A stretch of DNA of 64,000 nt from CAWBRT01 sp963819175. GTDB lineage: Bacteria; Acidobacteriota; Terriglobia; Terriglobales; Acidobacteriaceae. The position numbers and the translations under genes were made by a program. The notes beneath the pieces are model-generated. The model was not told the origin of the DNA and ran no database searches. It saw only the letters and a list, made by a program, of their open reading frames with translations. Where the stretch lies: assembly GCA_963819175.1 (NCBI GenBank), contig CAWFVJ010000021.1:186001-250000 (forward strand), read 5' to 3'. Shown in pieces: positions 8,805 to 16,587 of this stretch. Position 1 is the first letter of the stretch, and each line of letters starts with the position of its first letter.

Positions 8805-9917
8805 ATGGACGGCTGGAATTCATTGAAGGAAAAAATCAGTCGACAGGCGCGCCAAGCCGGCTTTGATCTCTGCGGAGTTGCGCCGGCCCGGCACTTTGCC
8901 GAACTCGAGTACTTCCCCCGCTGGATTGCCGAAGGCCGCCACGGCGAGATGAACTACCTGGCCGCCCGCACCGATGACCAGCGGTTGAAACGCGAGAGCC
9001 TCGCCAATGTTGCGCCCTGGGCCCGCTCGGTTATCGTGTGCGCCGTCGACTACGACAGCCCGCACCCTTACTCCACCGAATGCACCGATTCCTCGCGGGG
9101 CTGGATTTCCCGTTATGCATGGACCGAAACCGACTATCACGACACGGTTCTGGAGCGCCTGCGAGCGCTGGAATCTGCCTTAACCGCACTTGCCTCGCAT
9201 GAACAATTGCTTCCCGCGCCGCAACCGTTGCGAACCTGGTGCTACGTCGATACCGGACCGGTGGTCGAGCGTGTCCTAGCGCGCTATGCCGGTATTGGTT
9301 GGGTAGGCAAGAATACCTGCATCATCAATCAGCAGCTCGGTTCGTGGATTTTTCTCGGCGTTCTGCTGACCTCGTTGCCACTTCCGCCCGACCTGCCCGC
9401 GCCGGACCGTTGCGGCAGTTGCACCCGTTGCCTCGATGCCTGTCCAACCGGTGCCCTGCCTCAGCCTTACCAGATGGATGCCTCGCGTTGCATCGCTTAT
9501 CTCACCATCGAGAAACGCGGTAGCATCCCCGCCGGCCTGCGCGCTGGAATCGGCCGGAATATTTTTGGCTGCGACATTTGCCAGGACGTGTGTCCCTGGA
9601 ACCGTCGCAACGGCGAACCCTTGGCGAAACCGGCTGCGGGAGAGCATTTCGTGAACCCGGAGCTGCGTCGCTTGGCGCGCATGAGCGAGGAAGAGTTCCG
9701 CTCCGCTTTCCGGCACTCGCCCGTCAATCGCGCCAAATACGAGGGCCTGATGCGAAATGTCATCGTCGCCATGGGGAACAGCGGCGACCCATCGTTCATT
9801 CCCGAGTTGGAAGCCTTTGCCCGTTCCGAGAATCCGGTGTTGAGCGAACATGCACGGTGGTCTCTCGGAACCTTGCGCTCAACCCAAAAGCCTGTTAAAC
9901 AACAGTTTGGCCCGTAA
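8805..9917 (+). CDS. queG: epoxyqueuosine reductase QueG
   Basis: Cobalamin- and Fe-S-dependent enzyme reducing epoxyqueuosine to queuosine in tRNA, the last step of the pathway. 370 residues, typical. An N-terminal DUF1730 domain is followed by two 4Fe-4S motifs, CGSCTRCLDACPTGA (about residues 205-220) and CDICQDVCPWN (about 258), then a HEAT-like C-terminus. Start is ATG 8805; an in-frame TTG 18 bases earlier is less likely. No other queuosine gene is in the window. Confidence 0.95.
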   Translation: MDGWNSLKEKISRQARQAGFDLCGVAPARHFAELEYFPRWIAEGRHGEMNYLAARTDDQRLKRESLANVAPWARSVIVCAVDYDSPHPYSTECTDSSRGWISRYAWTETDYHDTVLERLRALESALTALASHEQLLPAPQPLRTWCYVDTGPVVERVLARYAGIGWVGKNTCIINQQLGSWIFLGVLLTSLPLPPDLPAPDRCGSCTRCLDACPTGALPQPYQMDASRCIAYLTIEKRGSIPAGLRAGIGRNIFGCDICQDVCPWNRRNGEPLAKPAAGEHFVNPELRRLARMSEEEFRSAFRHSPVNRAKYEGLMRNVIVAMGNSGDPSFIPELEAFARSENPVLSEHARWSLGTLRSTQKPVKQQFGP

Positions 9918-9936
9918 TGCGGCACACTTGGCAACC

Positions 9937-10326
9937 GTGACACCCATTCATTCAACATCTTCGCCCAAAGACAGACGCTGGAAGCGCGTGCCGCTCGACG
10001 TGCGAGTCAAGGCCGTCCTCCTGGAAAGTGAGCATACGACCATAGTCCATGGCCGTTCGGCCCAGCTTTCTGAAGGCGGAATCGGCGTAACCATGACGCG
10101 CGAGATGCCCAAGGGCACCATCGCGACGCTGATCTTCAAACTGCCCGGCGATGAAGACGAGCGGACTTTGCTGGCTGAAGTGAAATATCGAAGCGGCTTC
10201 CGCTACGGCTTCGAATTCCTCGGAATTTCGCCGCAGACGCGGAAGGAATTGCTCAACTTCTGTACGCAGACGGCGACAGGGGCGGCGGCCCAACCTGGGA
10301 TCGGCGAAAAGAACAGAAAAAAATAA
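9937..10326 (+). CDS. PilZ domain protein
   Basis: About 129 residues. A PilZ domain is suggested by the arginine-rich RRWKRVPLDV near the N-terminus and the later S-(E)-G-G-I-G-V segment; PilZ domains bind cyclic di-GMP through RxxxR and (D/N)xSxxG. Here the second motif reads QLSEGGIG, so the usual Asp/Asn is Gln and nucleotide binding is uncertain. The start is unclear: GTG 9937 lies just after queG, but the frame is open back to an ATG at 9850 inside queG. A terminator follows the stop directly. Confidence 0.7.
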   Translation: MTPIHSTSSPKDRRWKRVPLDVRVKAVLLESEHTTIVHGRSAQLSEGGIGVTMTREMPKGTIATLIFKLPGDEDERTLLAEVKYRSGFRYGFEFLGISPQTRKELLNFCTQTATGAAAQPGIGEKNRKK

Positions 10327-10350
10327 GCCCTCCCCTTTGCAGAGGAGGGC
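10320..10350 (-). terminator. Rho-independent terminator, csp side, overlapping the PilZ stop
   Basis: Stem GCCCTCCCC / (G)GAGGAGGGC at 10327-10350. Read on the minus strand it is followed by TTATTTTTTT, giving a strong terminator for the cold-shock gene at 10367-10570. The stem begins directly after the PilZ stop codon, so it may end both convergent transcripts. Confidence 0.85.
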
Positions 10351-10366
10351 GTGGAATCAAGCGCTG

Positions 10367-10570
10367 TTAGCCTTTGCTGACGTTCTGCGCCTGGAGACCC
10401 TTGGGGCCTTTTACACACTCAAACTCGACCGTTTCGCCTTCGTTCAGTGTGCGATAGCCGGTCTCCTGTATGACTGAATAGTGCACGAAAACGTCTTCGC
10501 CAGTGCTACGCTGGATGAATCCATAACCTTTCGCGCCGTTGAACCACTTAACAGTACCCTTCTCTCTCAC
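10367..10570 (-). CDS. cold-shock protein, CspA family (second copy)
   Basis: 67-residue cold-shock domain with RNP1 (GTVKWFNGAKGYGFI) and RNP2 (DVFVHYSVI). The start is the GTG at 10570, preceded by AAGGAG at good spacing; the frame is open further upstream but that part is not domain sequence. It differs from the copy at 572-781 by a shorter variable loop (RSTGED) and a charged C-terminus. An imperfect long hairpin lies in its leader at 10691-10725, and a terminator follows. Confidence 0.93.
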   Translation of the reverse strand: MREKGTVKWFNGAKGYGFIQRSTGEDVFVHYSVIQETGYRTLNEGETVEFECVKGPKGLQAQNVSKG

Positions 10571-10993
10571 AGATAACTCCTTTCCAACCGTTGAACAGTT
10601 ACACGGCAGCGGACTGAGGCCCGTCACCGCTACGAATTATGTGCAAGTTGGCGCTTCTTCGAGCGCTTTTCACAAAAAACATGGACTCCCGAATTCGCCG
10701 CCAGATCATCGCTGGCGGTGAACTCCGGAGCCCATCTCTTCTGTTTCAAATCACTTCCCGGAAACATCAACCTACATCCTATAAAGCTCGCATGTATCGA
10801 GTTACGGATCATGGCAGGAACTTGCAATTTTAGCAATCTATTTTTCCACTGCGTAAGCGGTCAAAGTTCCAAATCGGGAGGTGAATCGGAGAATTAATGA
10901 TATCCGGATGCAAATCCAACGGTTCGGCGTTCGGTAATCCCCGTACTCCTGGAGGGTCGGGCACTCTGCTACCATGAGAGCAGACCATCGCAA
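10571..10993. other. intergenic region between divergent csp and yihY-like genes
   Basis: 423 bases without a supported gene. It should hold the promoters of both divergent genes. The only clear structure is an imperfect hairpin: stem 10691-10704 pairs with 10712-10725 around a 7-base loop (GCCGCCAG / CTGGCGGT core). It falls about 120-155 bases upstream of the csp start, on the csp transcript if the leader is that long. Confidence 0.5.
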
Positions 10994-11986
10994 ATGCCCG
11001 AAGAATCCTCCATCGCGGTCGAACCAGCGACACCAGCTGACGCCATAGCCGCCGCGGCTAGCGCAGCTCCAGCCCCCAAAAAGCTTCGACCGAAGATGTT
11101 CAAGGCGTTGAAAACACAGGTGATACCAACCTTTAAATATCTGGCGACCACGGAAGTGCATACCTACGCCTTCTCTGTCGCAGCCAACGCTATCCTGTCG
11201 TTTTTTCCGGCCATAGTACTGTTCCTGACCATTACCAGCAAGATACTGCGCAACATGTCTCTCTATGCCGCCGTGGTTAAGCTGGCCAAGGATTTCCTGC
11301 CCAGCAATCAGGATTTCATCGTCGGAAGCATGCAGCGGCTGGCTTCTCACAACCGCATTCAGGTTTTTTCCCTCATCATGCTGCTCATCAGCTCGACCGG
11401 GATCTTCGAGCCGCTGGAAGTAGCGCTGAACAAGGTATGGGGCATCCGCAAGAACCGCTCCTATCTTGCCAACCAGTTGGTTGCCCTCGGGTTGGCATTC
11501 GGTTGCGGAACGCTTTTCCTGATCTCGGCTGCGGCCAAAGCAAAGAGCGATGAGGTGTTGGCGTCGCTGGTGGGGAACCACCCCTTTATCCTCAAGTTGA
11601 CGACTTTTGTCTTCGACTGGCCGATCCTGAAGCTGGCAGGTTTCGCCGCCGTCATCTCCATGTTCTTCCTGATCTATTGGGTTCTGCCGAACGGCAAAGT
11701 GCCGGCGCGCTCGGTGCTGCCGGCGGCCATCGTCATAGGCGTGCTGTTCGAGCTTTCAAAGTACGCCTACACCGCGCTGCTGCCGGTGTTCAACTTCCAG
11801 GATGTCTACGGGCCTTTCTATGTCTCGGTATCGCTCATCTTCTGGGCTTTCTGGGTGGGGATGCTGCTGCTGGCCGGTGCGCACTTGTCCGCGGCAGAGC
11901 ATTTGCTGCAAGACGAGGCAAAGGCCGCGCCCGCTTCAGAGACGATGGAAACCGAGTCCAGGACCGATCTAGTCGCCCATCCTTAG
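10994..11986 (+). CDS. YihY/virulence factor BrkB family membrane protein
   Basis: 330 residues. An N-terminal Ala/Pro-rich tail of about 35 residues is followed by about six membrane segments. Family features include the early FSVAANAILSFFPAIVLFLTI, IFEPLEVALNKVWGI, and the C-terminal DVYGPFYVSVSLIFWAFWVGMLLLAGAHLSA. The family (UPF0761, formerly misnamed ribonuclease BN) is in the inner membrane with unresolved function. Monocistronic on its strand. Confidence 0.88.
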   Translation: MPEESSIAVEPATPADAIAAAASAAPAPKKLRPKMFKALKTQVIPTFKYLATTEVHTYAFSVAANAILSFFPAIVLFLTITSKILRNMSLYAAVVKLAKDFLPSNQDFIVGSMQRLASHNRIQVFSLIMLLISSTGIFEPLEVALNKVWGIRKNRSYLANQLVALGLAFGCGTLFLISAAAKAKSDEVLASLVGNHPFILKLTTFVFDWPILKLAGFAAVISMFFLIYWVLPNGKVPARSVLPAAIVIGVLFELSKYAYTALLPVFNFQDVYGPFYVSVSLIFWAFWVGMLLLAGAHLSAAEHLLQDEAKAAPASETMETESRTDLVAHP

Positions 11987-12106
11987 AGGTAACTTAGAGG
12001 TAACATAGACAGGTGGGTGCCGGTTTCCGCAGCATCCAGGGAACACACCTTCCGAGCTGTGGAATGCATCCAACTCGTGGACGTTGCTGTGAACCAAGGG
12101 CGTGCT

Positions 12107-12943
12107 ATGAATTGGAAGCGTTGGATCGCAATACTCCCCTGCATCGGGGTGCTTGCCATACTCTCGATCGCCGCCGCAGCCGACGATCGCGGCGAAGGGC
12201 CGCTCGTTCCCGACCAGCCGAAGCAGATTAGCGTCGACGAAATCATCCACAAATTTGCCTCCAAGGAGAAGGAGTTCAAGGAAGCGCGGGAACAGTACAC
12301 GTGGCGGCAAAGCCTGATAATACAAACCCTTGACGGCAACGTGGTCGATGGCCAATACCAGTCGGTGACCGACATTCTTTTCGACGACCGCGGGCGCCGC
12401 ATCGAGAACGTGGTCTTCGCTCCGCAGAGCTCGCTGCAGCGCATCAGCATGACCCGCGAAGACTTCGAAGACATCGAAAAACGCATGCCCTTCGTCCTCA
12501 CCAGCGACGAAATCCCGCAATACGACATCAAGTATCTGGGCCAGCAGAAGGAAGACGAACTGAATACCTACGTCTTCGACATCCACCCCAAGCAGATAGA
12601 GCACAATCAGCGCTACTTTGAGGGACGCATATGGGTCGACGACCACGACTTCCAGATCGTCAAGACCTTTGGCAAGAACGTTCCCGACATCGTGAAGAAA
12701 AGAGGCAATGAAAACCTGTTCCCGAAGTTCACCACCTGGCGGGAACAGATCGACGGACGCTATTGGTTCCCGACCTACACGCGGGTGGACGACCATCTGC
12801 ACTTCAAGATCGGCGATGTTCACGTCCGGCAGATCGTCAAGTACACCAATTACAAGCGCTTCGGCTCGAAAACGCGGATCACCTACGAAGGCCAGGAGCT
12901 GCCCTCGGGAGAACCGAAACCCGGCCAATCGCAGAAACCTTAG
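12107..12943 (+). CDS. secreted LolA-fold-like hypothetical protein
   Basis: 278 residues with a signal peptide (MNWKRWIAILPCIGVLAILSIAAAADD). Start ATG 12107 has AAGGG six bases upstream; the frame is open further back but lacks a signal sequence. The mature part is beta-rich and acidic/basic mixed, and resembles outer-membrane lipoprotein-sorting (LolA/LolB-fold) proteins common in Acidobacteriota, for example RYFEGRIWVDDHDFQIVK and FTTWREQIDGRYWFPTYT. Probably periplasmic. No substrate can be deduced. Confidence 0.7.
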   Translation: MNWKRWIAILPCIGVLAILSIAAAADDRGEGPLVPDQPKQISVDEIIHKFASKEKEFKEAREQYTWRQSLIIQTLDGNVVDGQYQSVTDILFDDRGRRIENVVFAPQSSLQRISMTREDFEDIEKRMPFVLTSDEIPQYDIKYLGQQKEDELNTYVFDIHPKQIEHNQRYFEGRIWVDDHDFQIVKTFGKNVPDIVKKRGNENLFPKFTTWREQIDGRYWFPTYTRVDDHLHFKIGDVHVRQIVKYTNYKRFGSKTRITYEGQELPSGEPKPGQSQKP

Positions 12944-12947
12944 AGCA

Positions 12948-13112
12948 GTTCCAGAGATGCTATATCCCAAGAGATGAACGTCATTCCGAGCAAGCGACGC
13001 CTTGCGTCGCGAGTCGAGGAATCTTGTGGGTTGCTTTGCCGCGGGAAGACAGCGGAAGACACAAGATCCCTCCACTTCGCTTCGCTACGGTCGGGATGAC
13101 GCTCTCTGGAAC
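12948..13112. repeat. interspersed inverted-repeat element, family A copy 2
   Basis: Begins GTTCCAGAGATGCTATATCC and ends CTCTCTGGAAC, giving perfect 9-base terminal repeats GTTCCAGAG/CTCTGGAAC. Internal arms CGTCATTCCGAGCGA... and (reverse) CGTCATCCCGACCGTAGCGA, separated by copies of the ATCTTGTG word, match those of copies 1 and 3. Non-coding; it lies directly after a stop codon. Confidence 0.75.
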
Positions 13113-13337
13113 ATTGGGTACACCAACGATGGAAGCGCGGGTGGCCGCAGATTATCAAGACGTTGTACTTCTAGCGAACGCTGGGACGCAAGATGCTTAT
13201 CTGTCTACGGGGCGGTGCAAAAGACGGCGCATAAACTCGCGCCTTGGAAATACTTACCAGTAATTTCCACTTTCGCACCGGGTCGATTATGCTGCCGGCT
13301 CAGCTGCCAAAAAAGGTGAACAAGTCTTGAACGATCA

Positions 13338-13495
13338 CAGGTGGCCCAGAGTTGGTTCTTTTCCAACTCTGGGGAATTATTATCGAGCGGGCGCGGCGTA
13401 CTCTGTGTTCATGCCCGCAGGGTCTTGTGCGACGGCCAGTGCGGTGAGATTTACGAACTCCCAGAGTTGGAACTACGCCAACTCTGGGCCACCTG
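13338..13495. repeat. REPIN-like element with hairpin terminal repeats
   Basis: About 158 bases bounded by inverted repeats of about 37 bases starting CAGGTGGCCCAGAGTTGG. Each end is itself a hairpin: CCCAGAGTTGG, a 7-base loop, CCAACTCTGGG (13344-13372 and 13460-13488). Two REP-like hairpins facing each other around a spacer is the REPIN arrangement. No copy of the full unit is seen elsewhere in the window. Confidence 0.7.
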
Positions 13496-13619
13496 CCCGC
13501 GGGGAGATGCAGATGGTATGTGTTGAGCGAGCAGATAATCTGGTTATTAAGCCCTACGGATATGGAGCAAGGCGATAGTTACTGTCGTAAAATCGCCCTT
13601 ACACTAACGATTGCACATC

Positions 13620-13814
13620 ATGGAACGGCACTTCATTCCGGCAGACCTGACGATAGCGGAACTCAAAAAGCAGGTTGACGATTGCGAGCAGCAGACGTCA
13701 AAGGAACTGGAGCCGCTGGCGTCGGAGTTACGGGAAAAGGCCAAGCTTCTACGGGCGTGGATTGAAGAATTGCGTTCGGGCAAGTGGACAGCCTTCGGCC
13801 CTCCTGCCCGATGA
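13620..13814 (+). CDS. small coiled-coil hypothetical protein
   Basis: 64 residues, hydrophilic and strongly helical with heptad-like spacing (LKKQVDDCEQQTSKELEPLA, LREKAKLLRAWIEEL). ATG 13620 is chosen; no clear Shine-Dalgarno precedes it. The terminator-like hairpin at 13902-13926 supports transcription of this strand. Not recognised. Confidence 0.45.
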   Translation: MERHFIPADLTIAELKKQVDDCEQQTSKELEPLASELREKAKLLRAWIEELRSGKWTAFGPPAR

Positions 13815-13901
13815 TTGTTGCAAAATCGCCTTCTGCACTACTTTGGACTCTTTCCCCCGGGGTATCGTGCTGGATTCGCCCCATACCCCTGACCTTTTTT
13901 C

Positions 13902-13926
13902 GTCTGCCCTCCCGGCAGGTTTTTTG
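13902..13926 (+). terminator. probable Rho-independent terminator
   Basis: CTGCC-CTCCC-GGCAG stem followed by GTTTTTT, extendable by two wobble pairs. It lies about 90 bases beyond the small ORF at 13620-13814 and upstream of ftsK. The rest of 13815-14126 shows no gene. Confidence 0.6.
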
Positions 13927-14126
13927 GCATAATACAAACCCTGAGGACTCATTTGGGGCAATCGGCATAATGCTGTTTGCGGCAAGTAGTTCTTCTGGCT
14001 CTGGCGTAAAAGCGGGCACGGCAAGTCACCATCAATGGCTACAACGGCCAATGAAGTGAGGGTGTGTCCCGGTCCCCAACAGCGCCGTAGCTGCGGGTGT
14101 TGGGGCGGAACGCGTGCCATACGCCT

Positions 14127-16541
14127 ATGAAGATTTTTTCCCGGCTCTGCACCCCGACCTCCAACAAGCGTCTCAACGAGCTGGTTGGATTCCTGTATTT
14201 TGTCTTCGCGTGCCTCCTTTTCCTCGCCCTGGCTTCCTATTCGCCGCTTGACCCCTCGCTAAACACGGCGGCTGCGGTTTCGGCCCGCCATCCGGCGCAT
14301 AACTGGGTAGGCGTCGTGGGCGCCCTGGTCAGCGACCTTCTGTTGCAGGCGGGTGGCATCGCGGTCTTCCTTTTCCCCGTATTCCTGGCGCTGCTGGGAT
14401 GGCGCTGGTTTCGCTCGCTGCCGATCGACACGCCTGTGGCGAAGGCGGTTGGAGCGGCCTCGCTCTTCCTTTTTGCTTCGGCGCTGTTTGGGCTTTTGCC
14501 ATTGCACTGGCGTTGGCTGCGCGTCATTCCCCCGGAAGGCCTTTCGGGACGCATTCTGGCCGACTTGATGGTCCGTTATCTGAATCGTAGCGGAGCCTAC
14601 ATTATCTGCGTTGCGCTGATGGCCATTGGCCTGTATCTGGCGACCAAATTTTCCTTTGGGGCTCTGCGACTGTGGTTTCAAACCCGGTTCTCGTTTCTGC
14701 ATGCAATCGCTGACCGCTATCGCGATTGGCGGATAGCGCGGGCGAAAGCCAAGACGCAAAGAGAGATGGAGAAGCGCCGGCGGGCGAAGGCCATCGTCGT
14801 CGAAGCGCAGTTTGTTCCGGCTTCAGCTCCAGATTCAGCACGAAAGCCGTCGGCCGAAACCGGACTCGTTCACGTGGCAGAGAACGGGGCGTCGGCGCCC
14901 GCCGAAGGCGAGCCGGTCGGCAGCCAACCGCGTTCCATGACCGGAATTGAGCGCACCTTTGAGGAAGCCGCCGCCGGCCAGGCCGCCGCGCCTGAGGTCA
15001 CCGTGCGCGCCGACTCGCAGAGGAAACCGAAGACCACGCTGCCCCGCATGCAGGGGGGCTACAAGCTGCCCTCCACGACGCTCTTGCACCGTCCAGACGA
15101 ACGCAGCGAATTCGATGAAACCGAGCTGCAGCGGTTGGCGCAGGTGCTCACCGGCAAGTGCGCCGAGTTCGATGTGCGCGGAACGGTGACGCAGATCAAT
15201 CCCGGCCCGGTGGTTACAACCTTCGAGTTCAAGCCCGAGGCGGGCATCAAACTCTCGCGCATCACCAGCCTGAACGAAGACCTCTCGCTGGCCCTCAAGG
15301 CCGAAAGCGTGCTAATCGAGCGCATGGCTGGCAAGTCGACGGTCGGCATTCAGGTGCCCAACGCCCAACGCGAGACGATCTGGCTGCGCGAAGTCATCGA
15401 ATCACAAGAATTCTCCGGCTCGAAGTCGCGAACCACCCTAGCACTGGGCAAGGACATCAATGGCCGCATCGTCACCGCCGAACTGAATACCATGCCGCAT
15501 CTGCTCATCGCGGGCTCAACCGGCTCGGGCAAGTCCGTGGCGATCAACGCCTTCATCATGTCCGTCCTCTACAAGTCCACGCCCGACCAGGTGAGGCTGA
15601 TTCTGGTTGACCCCAAGCGGCTGGAGCTGGGCAATTACGAGGGCGTCCCTCACCTCTACACTCCGATCATCACCGAACCCAAGCTGGCCTCGAATGCCTT
15701 GCGCAATGCGGTGCGCGAAATGGAGCGGCGCCTGAAATTGCTGGCCGCCAAGAGCGTGCGCAACATCGACCAATACAACCGATTGTTTGAGGAAGGCTCC
15801 ACGCCCAGCCTCTTCGACGACGGAAGCGAAGAGAAACCGATCCCTTACATCCTCATCATCATCGACGAGTTGGCAGACCTGATGATGATCGACGGCGCCA
15901 ACGTCGAGGAGTCGATCACGCGGCTGGCGCAGATGGCCCGCGCCGTCGGCATACACCTGATACTGGCCACGCAGCGGCCGTCCGTGGATGTGATCACCGG
16001 ACTCATCAAGGCAAACTTTCCCGCCCGCATATCGTTCCGCGTGGCGACCAAGGTGGATTCGCGCACGATCCTCGACGCCAACGGAGCCGAGCAGCTCTTG
16101 GGAAAAGGCGACTTGCTTTACCTGCCGTCCGGTTCCTCGCGCGTGCAGCGCGTACACGCCCCGTTCGTCACCGAAAAGGAAATCGCCGCAGTCGTCGAGT
16201 TCTGGAAGACGCAGTCCACGGCCCAGTACGAGGAAAAGTTCCTCGAAGCCCCTGTGGAAGAAAAGAACAACAGCAACGGATCGTTCGCCGACTCCTCCGA
16301 CGATTTACCCGGCGACGGCGAAGACGAGCTTTATCAGGATGCCGTGCGCGTGGTGCTGGAAGCCGGCAAAGCATCCACTTCCCTGCTGCAACGGCGTCTG
16401 CGCATAGGCTACGGACGCGCCGCACACCTCATAGACCTGATGGAAGAAGATGGACTGGTCGGCGCCCCCGATGGTCCCAAACCGCGTGAGGTGCTGAAGC
16501 GCCCCGATTGGCTCTCCGAAGTCGACGAGCCGATGCGGTAA
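14127..16541 (+). CDS. ftsK: DNA translocase FtsK/SpoIIIE
   Basis: 804 residues. Septal DNA pump that resolves the chromosome terminus during division. Visible: four N-terminal membrane segments (about residues 20-185), a variable charged linker (to about 310), the motor with Walker A AGSTGSGKS (about 460) and Walker B IIIDELADLMM, LILATQRPSVDVITG, and a C-terminal winged-helix gamma domain (SLLQRRLRIGYGRAAHLIDLME) that reads KOPS-type sites. Start ATG 14127 gives MKIFSRLC; the frame extends 30 bases upstream to another ATG. Confidence 0.95.
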   Translation: MKIFSRLCTPTSNKRLNELVGFLYFVFACLLFLALASYSPLDPSLNTAAAVSARHPAHNWVGVVGALVSDLLLQAGGIAVFLFPVFLALLGWRWFRSLPIDTPVAKAVGAASLFLFASALFGLLPLHWRWLRVIPPEGLSGRILADLMVRYLNRSGAYIICVALMAIGLYLATKFSFGALRLWFQTRFSFLHAIADRYRDWRIARAKAKTQREMEKRRRAKAIVVEAQFVPASAPDSARKPSAETGLVHVAENGASAPAEGEPVGSQPRSMTGIERTFEEAAAGQAAAPEVTVRADSQRKPKTTLPRMQGGYKLPSTTLLHRPDERSEFDETELQRLAQVLTGKCAEFDVRGTVTQINPGPVVTTFEFKPEAGIKLSRITSLNEDLSLALKAESVLIERMAGKSTVGIQVPNAQRETIWLREVIESQEFSGSKSRTTLALGKDINGRIVTAELNTMPHLLIAGSTGSGKSVAINAFIMSVLYKSTPDQVRLILVDPKRLELGNYEGVPHLYTPIITEPKLASNALRNAVREMERRLKLLAAKSVRNIDQYNRLFEEGSTPSLFDDGSEEKPIPYILIIIDELADLMMIDGANVEESITRLAQMARAVGIHLILATQRPSVDVITGLIKANFPARISFRVATKVDSRTILDANGAEQLLGKGDLLYLPSGSSRVQRVHAPFVTEKEIAAVVEFWKTQSTAQYEEKFLEAPVEEKNNSNGSFADSSDDLPGDGEDELYQDAVRVVLEAGKASTSLLQRRLRIGYGRAAHLIDLMEEDGLVGAPDGPKPREVLKRPDWLSEVDEPMR

Positions 16542-16587
16542 GGAAACGTCGGCGCCCCACGCAGAACGCCGACGTGCTCGCTCACCA

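Noticed and set aside
11969..13075. 368-codon minus-strand frame through a repeat element and the LolA-like gene
   Set aside because: Starts inside family A repeat and is antisense to a gene with signal peptide and good Shine-Dalgarno.
12948..13112. Family A repeat as a CRISPR-like or tRNA-related structure
   Set aside because: The repeats are inverted and paired rather than direct and regularly spaced, and no cas gene is present.
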